From the IMG/VR virus record IMGVR_UViG_3300021960_000411, positions 1-27,218 of that record: DNA of 27,218 nucleotides; one strand, 5' to 3'. Positions 9,012 to 17,142 of the stretch are shown here, piece by piece (the first letter of the stretch is position 1; the number at the start of each line of letters is the position of its first letter). The position numbers were made by a program, and so were the translations under genes. The notes under the pieces are model-generated. The model saw only the letters and a program-made list of their open reading frames with translations, ran no database searches and was not told the origin of the DNA. Source of the stretch: a virus.

Positions 9012-9590
9012 TTATCTGTAGTATCTTGGTTCCTTTGGTCTTTCTGTGCCTGGAGTACTTTTAAATTTTGCAGGTCCAGTCTTATCTGTGAAGGGGTAAG
9101 GCCCAACATAAATACCTTTCGGATCATTGCCACCTTTTGTATCTTTCGATGTATTTTTGCTTGGTTTAGTATTTTTGACTGGCCATTTTATAATTTCAGA
9201 TTCTTCTAAGTCAAAGTCTGCTATTAAAGCTTCATAAATTTCGTCTTCATTTACTGAATACTCAAGTGGATTATCACCATTGCTTGGCTGAATAGATTTC
9301 TTTTGTCTAGAAATAGAATTAGCAGTCTTTTTAGAAAAATCATCTAAATCAAGTTCATCATTTGCAGGTGTCGCTCTATATTCTGCTTCTGCATTTAATG
9401 CTTCAATATCATCATCACATCCACAAGGACCATCGCATCCGCATCCACATCCAACTGGTGTAATTTCAACTGTTTTACCAGCAAGTGTTAGCATTCGCAT
9501 TAGCTCTTCAGGATGCTCAGTACTTACATTTGTTGTAGTAACAGCTTTGCCGTTATTATCAGTTACTGTTAAGTTATAATGTTTGCTCAT
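9012..9590 (-). CDS. Uncharacterised 192-residue protein with a cysteine cluster
   Basis: The product is unrecognised. Residues 5-46 look like a small beta-rich domain, with HPEELMRMLTLAG as a helix. Residues 48-58 then hold five cysteines in the pattern C-x-C-x-C-x3-C-x-C, followed at once by three aspartates (DDD). A metal site or disulfide-rich loop is possible. The middle is acidic and the C-terminal 60 residues are rich in Lys, Pro, Gly and Thr and look disordered. Its ATG overlaps the TGA of the upstream 191-residue gene (ATGA), so translation is probably coupled. Position between gp16 and the fibre genes suggests a virion or assembly role; this is context only. Confidence 0.75.
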   Translation of the reverse strand: MSKHYNLTVTDNNGKAVTTTNVSTEHPEELMRMLTLAGKTVEITPVGCGCGCDGPCGCDDDIEALNAEAEYRATPANDELDLDDFSKKTANSISRQKKSIQPSNGDNPLEYSVNEDEIYEALIADFDLEESEIIKWPVKNTKPSKNTSKDTKGGNDPKGIYVGPYPFTDKTGPAKFKSTPGTERPKEPRYYR

Positions 9591-10162
9591 TCTTCATCTC
9601 CTGATATAACAGATTCACTTGATTTTTCATCTGTGTTCATTTGATCTGGTGCTGCATCTTTTTTAGGATCAATACTTAGTTCATTCTCGACGGTTACTTC
9701 ATCTCTTTTACTAAGAGAGTTTAAGAAATTATCAATAAATTTTCTACCGTAATTTTCGCCATTATCAGATTCATCGCCATATTCTGGAGTATCTAGCAAT
9801 GCTTTTTTATCACCATCTTCTTCAACTTCTTCGATTGGTTCCCATCCTTCGGGATGAACAGCGATATGTGAAATATTCATTTCCAATAGGTCTGATAACT
9901 GAACTCGTAAGATATCTGCAGATACAGGATACCCAGTTTTAATTTCTATCTTTGAAACTTTTGTGTTGTTTACACCATCAGAAAAGAACAATGGATTTTT
10001 GGTAATAGGTGTAGTTGATGTACGCGATATAGAAATCAAGTCATACTTACCCAGAAAACGTTCAATACGATTGACATCTTCTTCATTCAATTCTGCTGCA
10101 AATCTCAAGGTTAAACAACATTCCCTTGTAGACTCTGTTAAATATTCTCTAAAACTTTTCAT
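9587..10162 (-). CDS. Uncharacterised 191-residue protein (MKSFREYLTES N-terminus), possible head or core component
   Basis: The frame can be extended to a TTG at 10174. The ATG at 10162 is the better start, because the TTGGAGAGACC stretch before it is its Shine-Dalgarno. The N-terminus MKSFREYLTE resembles those of several T4-like head or core proteins. Residues from about 15 to 105 look like an alternating alpha/beta domain, including HIAVHPEGWEPIEE. The C-terminal 75 residues are strongly acidic and probably disordered. The TGA overlaps the next gene's ATG. A late-promoter motif lies 21 nt upstream, inside the end of gp16. No function is claimed. Confidence 0.72.
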   Translation of the reverse strand: MKSFREYLTESTRECCLTLRFAAELNEEDVNRIERFLGKYDLISISRTSTTPITKNPLFFSDGVNNTKVSKIEIKTGYPVSADILRVQLSDLLEMNISHIAVHPEGWEPIEEVEEDGDKKALLDTPEYGDESDNGENYGRKFIDNFLNSLSKRDEVTVENELSIDPKKDAAPDQMNTDEKSSESVISGDEE

Positions 10163-10183
10163 TGGTCTCTCCAATTTATACTC

Positions 10184-10192
10184 TTATTTATC
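10184..10192 (-). promoter_or_regulatory. Late-promoter motif GATAAATAA overlapping the end of gp16
   Basis: The minus strand reads TTGATAAATAAGAG here. The motif includes the gp16 stop codon (TAA) and lies 21 nt before the ATG at 10162. It would allow the 191- and 192-residue genes to be transcribed separately from gp16. Confidence 0.55.
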
Positions 10193-10711
10193 AACATTTG
10201 AAGAATCTTTAACATTTGATATTCTTCTTAATAATTCATTTCTATCTATAACAACTGATCCGGAACCGTCGATTTCGTTAACATCTGACTTTTTCTCTTG
10301 TTTATCAATTTGGTGTTCAAGTTTTGCTTTCTGCATCTGTAGATTGATCATCTTTAATTTTCTATCAACTTTACTATCTTTTGCTTCCATCGCAGTCTTC
10401 AACATAGAGTTTGCAGTTTCCATAAGTTTAGCGCCTGCGTGTACTTCAACATTCATGCCCAACTGAAACAACTCTTCAAATGCATTAAGTGCTTTTATAT
10501 GAATTTCATCCATTTCTCTATCGTGTTGATTTAAATCTTGTACCATAGGAAGTGCTGCATCAATCTTATCAGTTGTTTCAATTGCAGAATTCAGCATAGC
10601 AGTAAGTTCGGTGGATTGTTCAATTGCCGTCTCAGGTTCAATCACGCTATTAGTCGGTTCTTCTTCTATCTGTGGCGCCAAGTTAAATGTTTCTTCTAAC
10701 TTTTTTGTCAT
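10184..10711 (-). CDS. gp16: Terminase small subunit (T4 gp16-like)
   Basis: The product has 175 residues, close to T4 gp16 (164). The central part matches the family pattern as I know it: HDREMDEIHIKALNAFEELF, then LGMNVEVHAG, then K-x-DRKLKMINLQMQKAKLE. It is almost all helical, with predicted coiled coil at about residues 60-145. The acidic, variable first 40 residues and the C-terminal tail look disordered. In T4 this subunit forms a ring that recognises DNA and regulates the large subunit gp17. Gene 17 normally follows gene 16 but is not in this window. A short Shine-Dalgarno (AGGAT) precedes the ATG, 12 bp after the end of gp4. Confidence 0.87.
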   Translation of the reverse strand: MTKKLEETFNLAPQIEEEPTNSVIEPETAIEQSTELTAMLNSAIETTDKIDAALPMVQDLNQHDREMDEIHIKALNAFEELFQLGMNVEVHAGAKLMETANSMLKTAMEAKDSKVDRKLKMINLQMQKAKLEHQIDKQEKKSDVNEIDGSGSVVIDRNELLRRISNVKDSSNVDK

Positions 10712-10723
10712 TTTATTATCCTA

Positions 10724-11182
10724 TTATTTCTTTTTAGGTTTACGTGCGTTAGGTTTCTTGGTGTTTTGATATATGTCACCTTCATTCAATACTCTAAACT
10801 TCATACCCCTTTTTTTAGCCCAGGATGTTGCGGCTTCCCATTTTGCATAATTTATTGCAACTTGTGCTTGGTCACCCCTACCCTTTGCAAACTCTAGTTT
10901 TGTTTGCGACGATGGTTTTATTTCTACAAGTTCGGCATGCTTTTTTCCGCTTGCATCTATATATGTTATAACAAAATCAGGAACATATCCTGTAACTTTT
11001 CCGGTAAGTGGGTTCTGATATGTTATTTTTACAGGTTCACTGGCCCAAGCAACAATGTTTGGATTTTCATCACAAAAATTCATAAATGTATGTTCCCAAC
11101 TACTTCTAAAAGTAGGAGTCTTTCCGCCAGCATATTTCTGGGCGTTTTTAATCGGATACTTACCTTGATGAAATTTAGTCAT
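10724..11182 (-). CDS. gp4: Head completion protein (T4 gp4-like, endonuclease-like fold)
   Basis: The product has 152 residues, about the size of T4 gp4 (150). The family pattern is clear: FRSSWEHTFMNFCD, then WASEPVKITYQNP, then GYVPDFVITYID and ELVEIKPSSQ. The arrangement PDF...E-x-K matches a PD-(D/E)xK nuclease core (D at about 69, E-x-K at about 87-89), and gp4 relatives are known to be nuclease-like. In T4, gp4 acts with gp50 and gp65 at head completion before tail joining. The C-terminus is lysine-rich (KKPNARKPKKK). Its ATG overlaps the TGA of the preceding 87-residue gene. A weaker late-promoter motif lies 20 nt upstream. Confidence 0.88.
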   Translation of the reverse strand: MTKFHQGKYPIKNAQKYAGGKTPTFRSSWEHTFMNFCDENPNIVAWASEPVKITYQNPLTGKVTGYVPDFVITYIDASGKKHAELVEIKPSSQTKLEFAKGRGDQAQVAINYAKWEAATSWAKKRGMKFRVLNEGDIYQNTKKPNARKPKKK

Positions 11183-11442
11183 TTAATAATCGCTCTTGCA
11201 ATATATTTATTCGGTTTTTTTTCTGACATTTTACCAGTAACATACCCATATCGCAAAGCGTTATTAATAATGAATGATCCTAGATCATTGAGTTTAAAAT
11301 CAGTTGATACTTGATCAACTAGATACGAAGCATCAACTCCATATTGTTTGGCGGTTGTTAATATTTGATTGGCAAAAACTTTAGCACGTTCAACCGAAAA
11401 TCCTTTTTTTACAAGTTTAGCAACAAGAACATCAATATTCAT
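11179..11442 (-). CDS. Uncharacterised 87-residue helical protein
   Basis: I do not recognise it. It is probably all helical (KLVKKGFSVERAKVFANQIL is one amphipathic stretch) and basic at the C-terminus. It overlaps the upstream tube-like gene and the downstream gp4 gene by ATGA at both ends. It is thus locked into the tail and head-completion operon and probably made together with them. A small structural or assembly role is a context inference. Confidence 0.75.
   Translation of the reverse strand: MNIDVLVAKLVKKGFSVERAKVFANQILTTAKQYGVDASYLVDQVSTDFKLNDLGSFIINNALRYGYVTGKMSEKKPNKYIARAIIK
11203..11211 (-). promoter_or_regulatory. Possible late-promoter motif AATAAATAT ahead of gp4
   Basis: The minus strand reads GAATAAATATATTG, 20 nt before the gp4 ATG and inside the 87-residue gene. 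The core ATAAATA matches but the preceding G seen in the best examples is replaced by A. The core can arise by chance in AT-rich coding sequence, so this is weak. Confidence 0.3.
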
Positions 11443-13109
11443 CTAATGCCTCCTGTTTTATTTCTTAAATTTGTTATATTATTTTGAGTGGCTGAACGAG
11501 ACTTAGAATCAAATTGAATTCCAGGTGCACGCAAATCTTTATCTGAGAAATCTGAACTTGGCGTAGAAAATGTCGGCGAGGTTGATACAACGGTAGTACG
11601 TGGTCCTGTTGTATTATTTCCAAGCCTAGTAGATTTTAATAATGCATCTCTTATAAAATCACCACCGACACCGAATTTACTTTGGGAAGTTTCTAGTGCA
11701 GTTTGTATTCTACCAATTCCAGTATTACCGCCCAGTATTCCCTGTGCAATCGGGGATGTTATGTTGTCTAAGTTAATTGATCTTCCATTTAAAAACGAAG
11801 TTACCAATTCGTTTGATATTAAATTTGCTAGATCGATGCCAGTGAATCTATCAGTGCCGCCATTCGCAAGTCTTGCATCTGGAAAACCAGCAACATTGGG
11901 ATACAATATATCACTAGAGTACGGATTATCAGGAAATCTATTCCTACTATTTAAAGCATTTTGCATCTCACCGAAATCATCATACTGCTTCAATGAAGAT
12001 GCTGGCATAGGTATAGCCGATGCAATCTCATCAGCAAATAGCTTTTCTGCTTCTGCTTTTTCTTCTGGTGTTGCATTTTGATTTGATTTTACATATTTTA
12101 AAGTACCACTTAATTTTTTAAGTCTACTTAATTGTTCTCTTGCGTTGGTATCAGAAGAAACACCAAAAACTTCATTATTTTCAGCGATTTGATCTAGTCC
12201 ATTAAGATCATTATCGATCTGTCCTAAGTTTTTACCATCTGCTAATCCAGAAATCATCGAGTCTAATTTTTCATTAGTTCTAATGTTAGAAAGAAGTTTT
12301 AATGCATTGTTCACACTGTTACTTGGATCTAAATCTTCTAAAATAAATTCTAGTCCTTGTTTCATCCAGTCTGGAACAACAACATTATTTTGTGGTATTC
12401 CAAATATAATATTCTCAGGTTGCAATTGAAGATCAATCGTTCGCAATGATGAATCTGCATAATCACTACCACTAAATGTAATATTGGTTAAAAGAGGATT
12501 TATTATTTCTATTTTTTGAATAGAACCATTTGAGGTAGTATCAACTTGCTCTAATTGTTCTCTTCCTCTTGGATCTCTATCTATTCCTTGTCCGAATGAT
12601 CCAAAGAAATGATATATAACTATTTTTTTAAAACTTCTGTAATATCCTGTGTCTTCAGCATTCGATGGGAGAACACGACCAGAGGTTCTATCTCTAATCG
12701 TACTATCCAAAACACCCGCTTCTGTGCCAAGATTGGCATTTTTGAAAAAGTTACTGTAAAGTTCATTCGCAACTGTAAATCCACTTCCATCAGTCTTATC
12801 ATAAAGACTGATGGAAACTTCAGGAAAATTAACGTAAATGGGCAAGTGTACTTTTTTGCCATATTTGTCAACCGTTACTGTTTCAGTTGAAATAGTTATT
12901 GGCGAAACTGTTTTGGCAAATGATGACATACCAGATGATAAACCAGTTATAGTATCTATAAATTCTACAAACCACATGTCACCCATTTTTGGAGCAGCAG
13001 TAATTGCAGATTGAGAATTTCCTGCAAATCCATATTTGTTAGTTGCTTGATTGCTACCAGCTAATATTGTTTTGTCAGTTCTCTCATTTTGTAGAGACTT
13101 GTTCGCCAT
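11439..13109 (-). CDS. Tail-tube-like protein, possible tube initiator or baseplate-proximal tube protein
   Basis: The product has 556 residues and lies 13 bp after gp19. Residues from about 40 to 240 look like a tail-tube fold: PITISTETVTVDKYGKKVHL, then LPIYVNFPEVSISLYDKTDG, then RSFKKIVIYHF and QKIEIINPLLTNITFSGSDY. This resembles the tube-fold proteins gp48 and gp54 of T4 baseplates. It is much longer than gp54 (320 residues). Residues from about 250 to 370 are helical and polar, and the last 100 residues are rich in Ser, Thr, Asn and Arg and look disordered. A role in starting or capping the tube is inferred from fold and position. A strong internal hairpin is noted separately. The TGA overlaps the next ATG. 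Confidence 0.6.
   Translation of the reverse strand: MANKSLQNERTDKTILAGSNQATNKYGFAGNSQSAITAAPKMGDMWFVEFIDTITGLSSGMSSFAKTVSPITISTETVTVDKYGKKVHLPIYVNFPEVSISLYDKTDGSGFTVANELYSNFFKNANLGTEAGVLDSTIRDRTSGRVLPSNAEDTGYYRSFKKIVIYHFFGSFGQGIDRDPRGREQLEQVDTTSNGSIQKIEIINPLLTNITFSGSDYADSSLRTIDLQLQPENIIFGIPQNNVVVPDWMKQGLEFILEDLDPSNSVNNALKLLSNIRTNEKLDSMISGLADGKNLGQIDNDLNGLDQIAENNEVFGVSSDTNAREQLSRLKKLSGTLKYVKSNQNATPEEKAEAEKLFADEIASAIPMPASSLKQYDDFGEMQNALNSRNRFPDNPYSSDILYPNVAGFPDARLANGGTDRFTGIDLANLISNELVTSFLNGRSINLDNITSPIAQGILGGNTGIGRIQTALETSQSKFGVGGDFIRDALLKSTRLGNNTTGPRTTVVSTSPTFSTPSSDFSDKDLRAPGIQFDSKSRSATQNNITNLRNKTGGIR
12785..12816. other. Perfect 13-bp inverted repeat with 6-base loop inside the tube-like gene
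   Basis: Bases 12785-12797 (ttccatcagtctt) are the exact reverse complement of 12804-12816, with loop atcata. The site lies about 100 codons into the gene, in the codons for SLYDKTDGSG. It is much stronger than other hairpins in coding regions here and is not followed by a T run on either strand, so it is not a standard terminator. Confidence 0.8.
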
Positions 13110-13122
13110 TTTATATTACCTA

Positions 13123-13719
13123 TTATCCAGATAAACTTGAATCATTAGTGAAGCCAGGGGATGGCATCAAATCGGTATCAGTTAAAACAGCGTTATCATA
13201 TTGAAGTGTCAAATTGATTGTAACTGCATCTGACACTGAGTAATCACTTTGTGAATAATCTGTGTTTGTTAGGAAACAACCTTCTAGTTGCCACTGCTCA
13301 ATTGGATTACCATCATTGCCATTTAGTGTTTCAATAAGTGTCGAAAATTTGTAGTTTGTTCCTGCAAGTGGACCAGTTTGATTTCTGTGATCTAGTTGTG
13401 ATTGTACTTGACGACCAACTAATTTAGTTAGTGAGTTAGCAACATCATCACGTAGTGTGATTGTGATTGGTTCCCAAGTGTGCTTTCCCATCATGTACAT
13501 ACGAGAGTTGTATGAATCAATTGGAATAGACTCGTGTGAGACTTTGGGACGGGTTACATTCATAACTTGTCTTGTGAAGTCTGTTGTATTCTCTGATAGG
13601 CCACCAAACCCTGCAACTTGTACTCTAAAACGATAGTTTAATTTAGGCTGTAGAATACCTGTACCTGTTGATGCGCCACTGTCGGTTGGAACACCGAAAT
13701 TTTGTAATGTTCTTGCCAT
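13123..13719 (-). CDS. gp19: Tail tube protein (T4 gp19-like)
   Basis: The product has 198 residues (T4 gp19 has 163). It has the tube pattern: LNYRFRVQVAGFGG near residue 28, then TRQVMNVTRPKVSHESIPID, then YMMGKHTWEPITITLRDD, and later NPIEQWQLEGCFLTN and VTINLTLQYDNAVL near the C-terminus. Hexamers of this protein stack to form the inner tube. It follows gp18 as in T4, but here a terminator and its own GATAAATAC motif lie between them. Its own promoter fits the high copy number needed. A GGAG Shine-Dalgarno precedes the ATG. The next gene is a tube paralogue rather than the portal gene 20. Confidence 0.92.
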   Translation of the reverse strand: MARTLQNFGVPTDSGASTGTGILQPKLNYRFRVQVAGFGGLSENTTDFTRQVMNVTRPKVSHESIPIDSYNSRMYMMGKHTWEPITITLRDDVANSLTKLVGRQVQSQLDHRNQTGPLAGTNYKFSTLIETLNGNDGNPIEQWQLEGCFLTNTDYSQSDYSVSDAVTINLTLQYDNAVLTDTDLMPSPGFTNDSSLSG

Positions 13720-13754
13720 AATAATATCTCCTGATATAGTTTTGCGTTATACAA

Positions 13755-13763
13755 GTATTTATC
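13755..13763 (-). promoter_or_regulatory. Late-promoter motif GATAAATAC upstream of gp19
   Basis: The minus strand reads CTGATAAATACTTG, 35 nt before the gp19 ATG and just past the gp18 terminator. Position and sequence fit a T4-type late promoter. Confidence 0.75.
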
Positions 13764-13794
13764 AGTATTTAGTAAAATTAAAGTTGCAGTTAAT

Positions 13795-13818
13795 AAAAAA
13801 CCCGACATTACTGCCGGG
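13795..13818 (-). terminator. Rho-independent terminator after gp18
   Basis: On the minus strand CCCGGCA, loop GTAA, TGTCGGG forms a 7-bp stem with one G-U pair, followed by TTTTTT (complement of A13795-13800). It lies 31 bp past the gp18 stop codon and would separate gp18 from gp19 transcription. Confidence 0.9.
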
Positions 13819-13848
13819 TCTCTTAAAGTTATTGTTTTTAATACTATA

Positions 13849-16527
13849 TTATAATTCTTCACCAGTATTACGAATACGTAGAGGAATATAGATAAATTCA
13901 ACTGATTTGACTGGCTGAATTGCAATATCTACCCATAATTCATTTCTATCGATACGTGCCGGTGTATTGTTTGATTCATCACAAACTACTAGGAAGTCAT
14001 ATAGACCTCGATTAGTAACTAGACCGCCACAGAAACGCTCAACCGCATCTCGCATGTTGTCACGTGTGATTTTATCATTTTGTTCAAACAAGAAGCCTCT
14101 TGATAGTTGATCTAAACTATAACGCATGTGATTAACTAGTCTTGCTACGTTGATACGATCAAGTGCAGATGCAAATGATTGCTGCGTCTTTTGGCCATAT
14201 ACAACTAAGCCTGTGCCCGGCATATCTGCGATTGGATTCATACGGTTTGCATACATTACATCACGCTGACCTTCTGTAAGACGAACCCGAACAAATTCAT
14301 TTTCATCATTTACATATCCAACTTGTGATGCATTAGTAACAACACCACGTGTTAAACCTGCTGGAGCAAACCAAGGGAAAGATACTTGATCTGAAAAAGC
14401 TATAGTACGCAATGCAATTGCTGATGCTGGCATAACAACTTCATTGCCAGATAGATCAGTGGTTAAACCGTGTGGATAATAAACACCTGCGTATGCATCT
14501 GTTACTGTATTATTATCTGCCCAGGCTTTAATATCTGTTGCAGTACCTTTTAATGTCATTGGAGTATCACCGATAACAAATGCTATTTCTTTTTTGTCTT
14601 TGTTTAGACCAACCATTTCATCTGTTAGTTCTGGATAACCTGGGGCGGCAATCAAATTGAAGTATACTGCTTCTGCACGAATACCTTCGTTTGCTACTAG
14701 TGCTGCTGACATTGCTTCAGAAACCATATGACGCTGTGCCGATGAACCAAATTTGCCTGAACCATCTAGATTTACGCCTGATACCCATTCCCATTTTCCA
14801 TCTACATATTGTTTGACATTATATGTTGTATAATCCATGTTAACCATTAAGATATTTTCTGGAAGTAGTTCTGCATTTGGTGTATTTTCATGTACGTCAC
14901 GCGCACTTTCATTGCCCAGTGTGTCATACGGTGCGTCCGCTGAGTAGTGACCGAAAATCATACCATTGGATGACGACTGATCAGCATTATCTAGTTTTAC
15001 CCATTCTAACCCACTATAGCGCCACATTACTGGATAATTTGCTGCATCTGTATCTACCCAAATATCACCAGCAATCAGCGCAGATGATCCATCTTTACGT
15101 GCGGTCGGACGTGATGAACGTAATTGTAGTTCATTAGCATATATACCATCATTGTCTTCTGACCAAGCATATTTTACCCATTGCTGTTCGCCACCAACAT
15201 ATTCAACACGTAGTAATTCCATTTTTAAATCAGCATTGTACCATAGTGTATCTGGAGCGATATCGCCTTTTGGTGCTAGTGTACTTGATTCATATGAAAG
15301 GTCTTCCCATACTGTTGCTATAAATGTACTCGCTGAAGTGAATCCCATATCGTTTGCACCTGCAGAGAATGACAATGTTAGCATTTTGCCATCAGTTTTG
15401 ATGAGTCTAATTTTATTTGTGCCAACTTTTTCAATCTTTACATTATTATTATTCAAGTCAGAGTTATTCTGCATTGATGTAATCACAGTATCGATTGATG
15501 CGGTTGTGAAAGTAAAGGCCGTTACATTGCCATCCACTGAAACAGTAAATGATGAAGTTATGGATGTAGTATCTGCTATAGAAATTTCACTTTGAATTGA
15601 AGTTGTAGTTCCACCAGTATGTCTACGTAATTCTAACACACCTTTTGTTTCATCGCGTCTAGCGTATACGTCACCAAGAGTTATCAATGAATTATTCATT
15701 GCAATATCATCGTTAGCGTATGTTGAAACTTGTAATGCTTGGAATGCACCCGATACTGAATTATAATTTGCAAGTTTGATATCTAATCCGCCGCCTTGTT
15801 TTGTTAAGCGAACATAAACATCACCTGTGATTGCACTTGCTGGTGCAAAGTTTGCGAATGAGAAATTTGGCGAACCAATATCACCTAGTAGAACCCAACT
15901 AGTTGAAATTTTCTTCCAATAGGTCATTTTTATTGTTGACGTAACAACTGCAAAATCACCTGCAGAACCAAATGTATTCACCGGAGCCGCATAACCAGAT
16001 GAATTCATAGGTTCAACATTACCTGTGCCTGGTTCATCCATTAATACTGATGGTGTGATTGCAACCCAAGATGTGCCATTATATTCAAATAGTCCATAAT
16101 CTGAAGCAGTTGCTTCATGCCAATATGTGCCATTTACTAAAACACCAGCTGGCTCTTCGGTGCTTGCTTCTAATTCTCCTAGATCAATATCTGCACGAAT
16201 AATATAAGCATTATTTGAAACACCTAGATATTGATATGCTGCTAGTAGTCCATATTCACTTGTTTCAGAACCCTGTACTACTGAACCGCCTACTTCATAA
16301 AACTTTGGTTCTCCAAAAGTTTCTACTAATTCACGTTGTGAAGAAACTAGATATGCAACGCCAGAATTTGCTGGAATTGTGCCTGCTGCTAATGCTGTTC
16401 CTGAACCGTCTGTTTTGTTTGATGCTGTTGCTACTACAACTAGCGGTAGGGTACCCTGTGTTGCAGATACGTACTGAGATTCGTCCGTAACCATCACTGA
16501 TACACCTGGGGATACTAATGTCGCCAT
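13849..16527 (-). CDS. gp18: Tail sheath protein (T4 gp18-like), enlarged by a middle insertion
   Basis: The product has 892 residues against 659 in T4. The N-terminus (LVSPGVSVMVTDES, then LVSSQRELVETFGEPKFYE and YIIRADIDLGE) and the last 200 residues (INVARLVNHMRYSLDQLSRG, then RFCGGLVTNRGLYDFLVVCD, then ELWVDIAIQPVKSVEFIYI) are the conserved sheath parts. These build the contractile core; the C-terminal segment makes the inter-subunit contacts. Residues from about 115 to 580 hold an insertion with short aromatic hairpin motifs such as EYNGTSWVAI, GDIWVDTD and RYSGLEWVKL, probably exposed on the outside of the sheath. The gene has its own late-promoter motif, an AAGGAG Shine-Dalgarno and a terminator, so it can be a single-gene transcript. 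Confidence 0.93.
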   Translation of the reverse strand: MATLVSPGVSVMVTDESQYVSATQGTLPLVVVATASNKTDGSGTALAAGTIPANSGVAYLVSSQRELVETFGEPKFYEVGGSVVQGSETSEYGLLAAYQYLGVSNNAYIIRADIDLGELEASTEEPAGVLVNGTYWHEATASDYGLFEYNGTSWVAITPSVLMDEPGTGNVEPMNSSGYAAPVNTFGSAGDFAVVTSTIKMTYWKKISTSWVLLGDIGSPNFSFANFAPASAITGDVYVRLTKQGGGLDIKLANYNSVSGAFQALQVSTYANDDIAMNNSLITLGDVYARRDETKGVLELRRHTGGTTTSIQSEISIADTTSITSSFTVSVDGNVTAFTFTTASIDTVITSMQNNSDLNNNNVKIEKVGTNKIRLIKTDGKMLTLSFSAGANDMGFTSASTFIATVWEDLSYESSTLAPKGDIAPDTLWYNADLKMELLRVEYVGGEQQWVKYAWSEDNDGIYANELQLRSSRPTARKDGSSALIAGDIWVDTDAANYPVMWRYSGLEWVKLDNADQSSSNGMIFGHYSADAPYDTLGNESARDVHENTPNAELLPENILMVNMDYTTYNVKQYVDGKWEWVSGVNLDGSGKFGSSAQRHMVSEAMSAALVANEGIRAEAVYFNLIAAPGYPELTDEMVGLNKDKKEIAFVIGDTPMTLKGTATDIKAWADNNTVTDAYAGVYYPHGLTTDLSGNEVVMPASAIALRTIAFSDQVSFPWFAPAGLTRGVVTNASQVGYVNDENEFVRVRLTEGQRDVMYANRMNPIADMPGTGLVVYGQKTQQSFASALDRINVARLVNHMRYSLDQLSRGFLFEQNDKITRDNMRDAVERFCGGLVTNRGLYDFLVVCDESNNTPARIDRNELWVDIAIQPVKSVEFIYIPLRIRNTGEEL

Positions 16528-16567
16528 TCTGTTTCTCCTTATAAAAACATATATTTGTTTGCTAAGA

Positions 16568-16576
16568 GTATTTATT
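16568..16576 (-). promoter_or_regulatory. Late-promoter motif AATAAATAC upstream of gp18
   Basis: The minus strand reads TTTAATAAATACTC, 40 nt before the gp18 ATG. It has the ATAAATAC core but A instead of G at the first position. Confidence 0.65.
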
Positions 16577-16632
16577 AAATATACAGAAAAATGCGTATTT
16601 TTGAATTAACTACATAGACAATTGTTTTATAA

Positions 16633-17133
16633 CTATGCTATATAGCGCATTAATTGGTCTAAGTTAAATTTTAATTCTGATAAATCACCATTATTATCAA
16701 TAGTGTAATCTGCCATCCATTGTTCAAGACTCATAGAGTCTTTAGACTCGGGCGGCAAATACATACTTCTATCAACCCAAATCGCATAATCAAATACACC
16801 AGTATTTTTCATAGCAAAGAACTCACGTTTGTTTCTTAATCCACAATATATGTCATATGAATCAAACATTTCTCTACCGAGTGTGGCAGCATCAGGAATA
16901 TTGTAATCACATATAGCATTATACCATTCTTCACGATGATTATGACGATCTGCGTAACAATCTTCTTCGCACGTGTATCCGTACTTATCTTTTAGGTTAT
17001 CATAAATGAATAGTTTCGAGCAAAACTGTGAACTACTTTCAAAAGAATAACCATAATCATCGCGTAAAAATTCACATACGGTATCTTTTCCATGTCTGCC
17101 GTGACCAATAACTAATAGTTTATGATTACCCAT
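16633..17133 (-). CDS. P-loop kinase, probably dNMP kinase-like (T4 gp1-related)
   Basis: The product has 166 residues, shorter than T4 gp1 (241). Residues 10-18 are GHGRHGKDT, a Walker A loop of the form G-x4-GKD[ST] used by deoxynucleoside monophosphate kinases. The C-terminal part FDYAIWVDRS...SMSLEQWMADYTIDNNGD also fits that family. The likely role is phosphorylating dNMPs for phage DNA synthesis in the cytoplasm. It is inserted between gp13 and gp18, but it has its own sigma70-type promoter (TTGACA-17-TATATT) rather than a late motif, as expected for an early or middle gene. A hairpin may cover its GAGG Shine-Dalgarno. The exact substrate cannot be read from the sequence. Confidence 0.78.
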   Translation of the reverse strand: MGNHKLLVIGHGRHGKDTVCEFLRDDYGYSFESSSQFCSKLFIYDNLKDKYGYTCEEDCYADRHNHREEWYNAICDYNIPDAATLGREMFDSYDIYCGLRNKREFFAMKNTGVFDYAIWVDRSMYLPPESKDSMSLEQWMADYTIDNNGDLSELKFNLDQLMRYIA

Positions 17134-17142
17134 ACTATATTC

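Noticed and set aside
10160-10174. TTG at 10174 as start of the 191-residue gene
   Set aside because: The TTG is part of the GGAGAG ribosome site for the ATG at 10162.
9963-10466. 167-codon plus-strand frame
   Set aside because: Antisense to gp16 and the 191-residue gene, both of which have better coding evidence.
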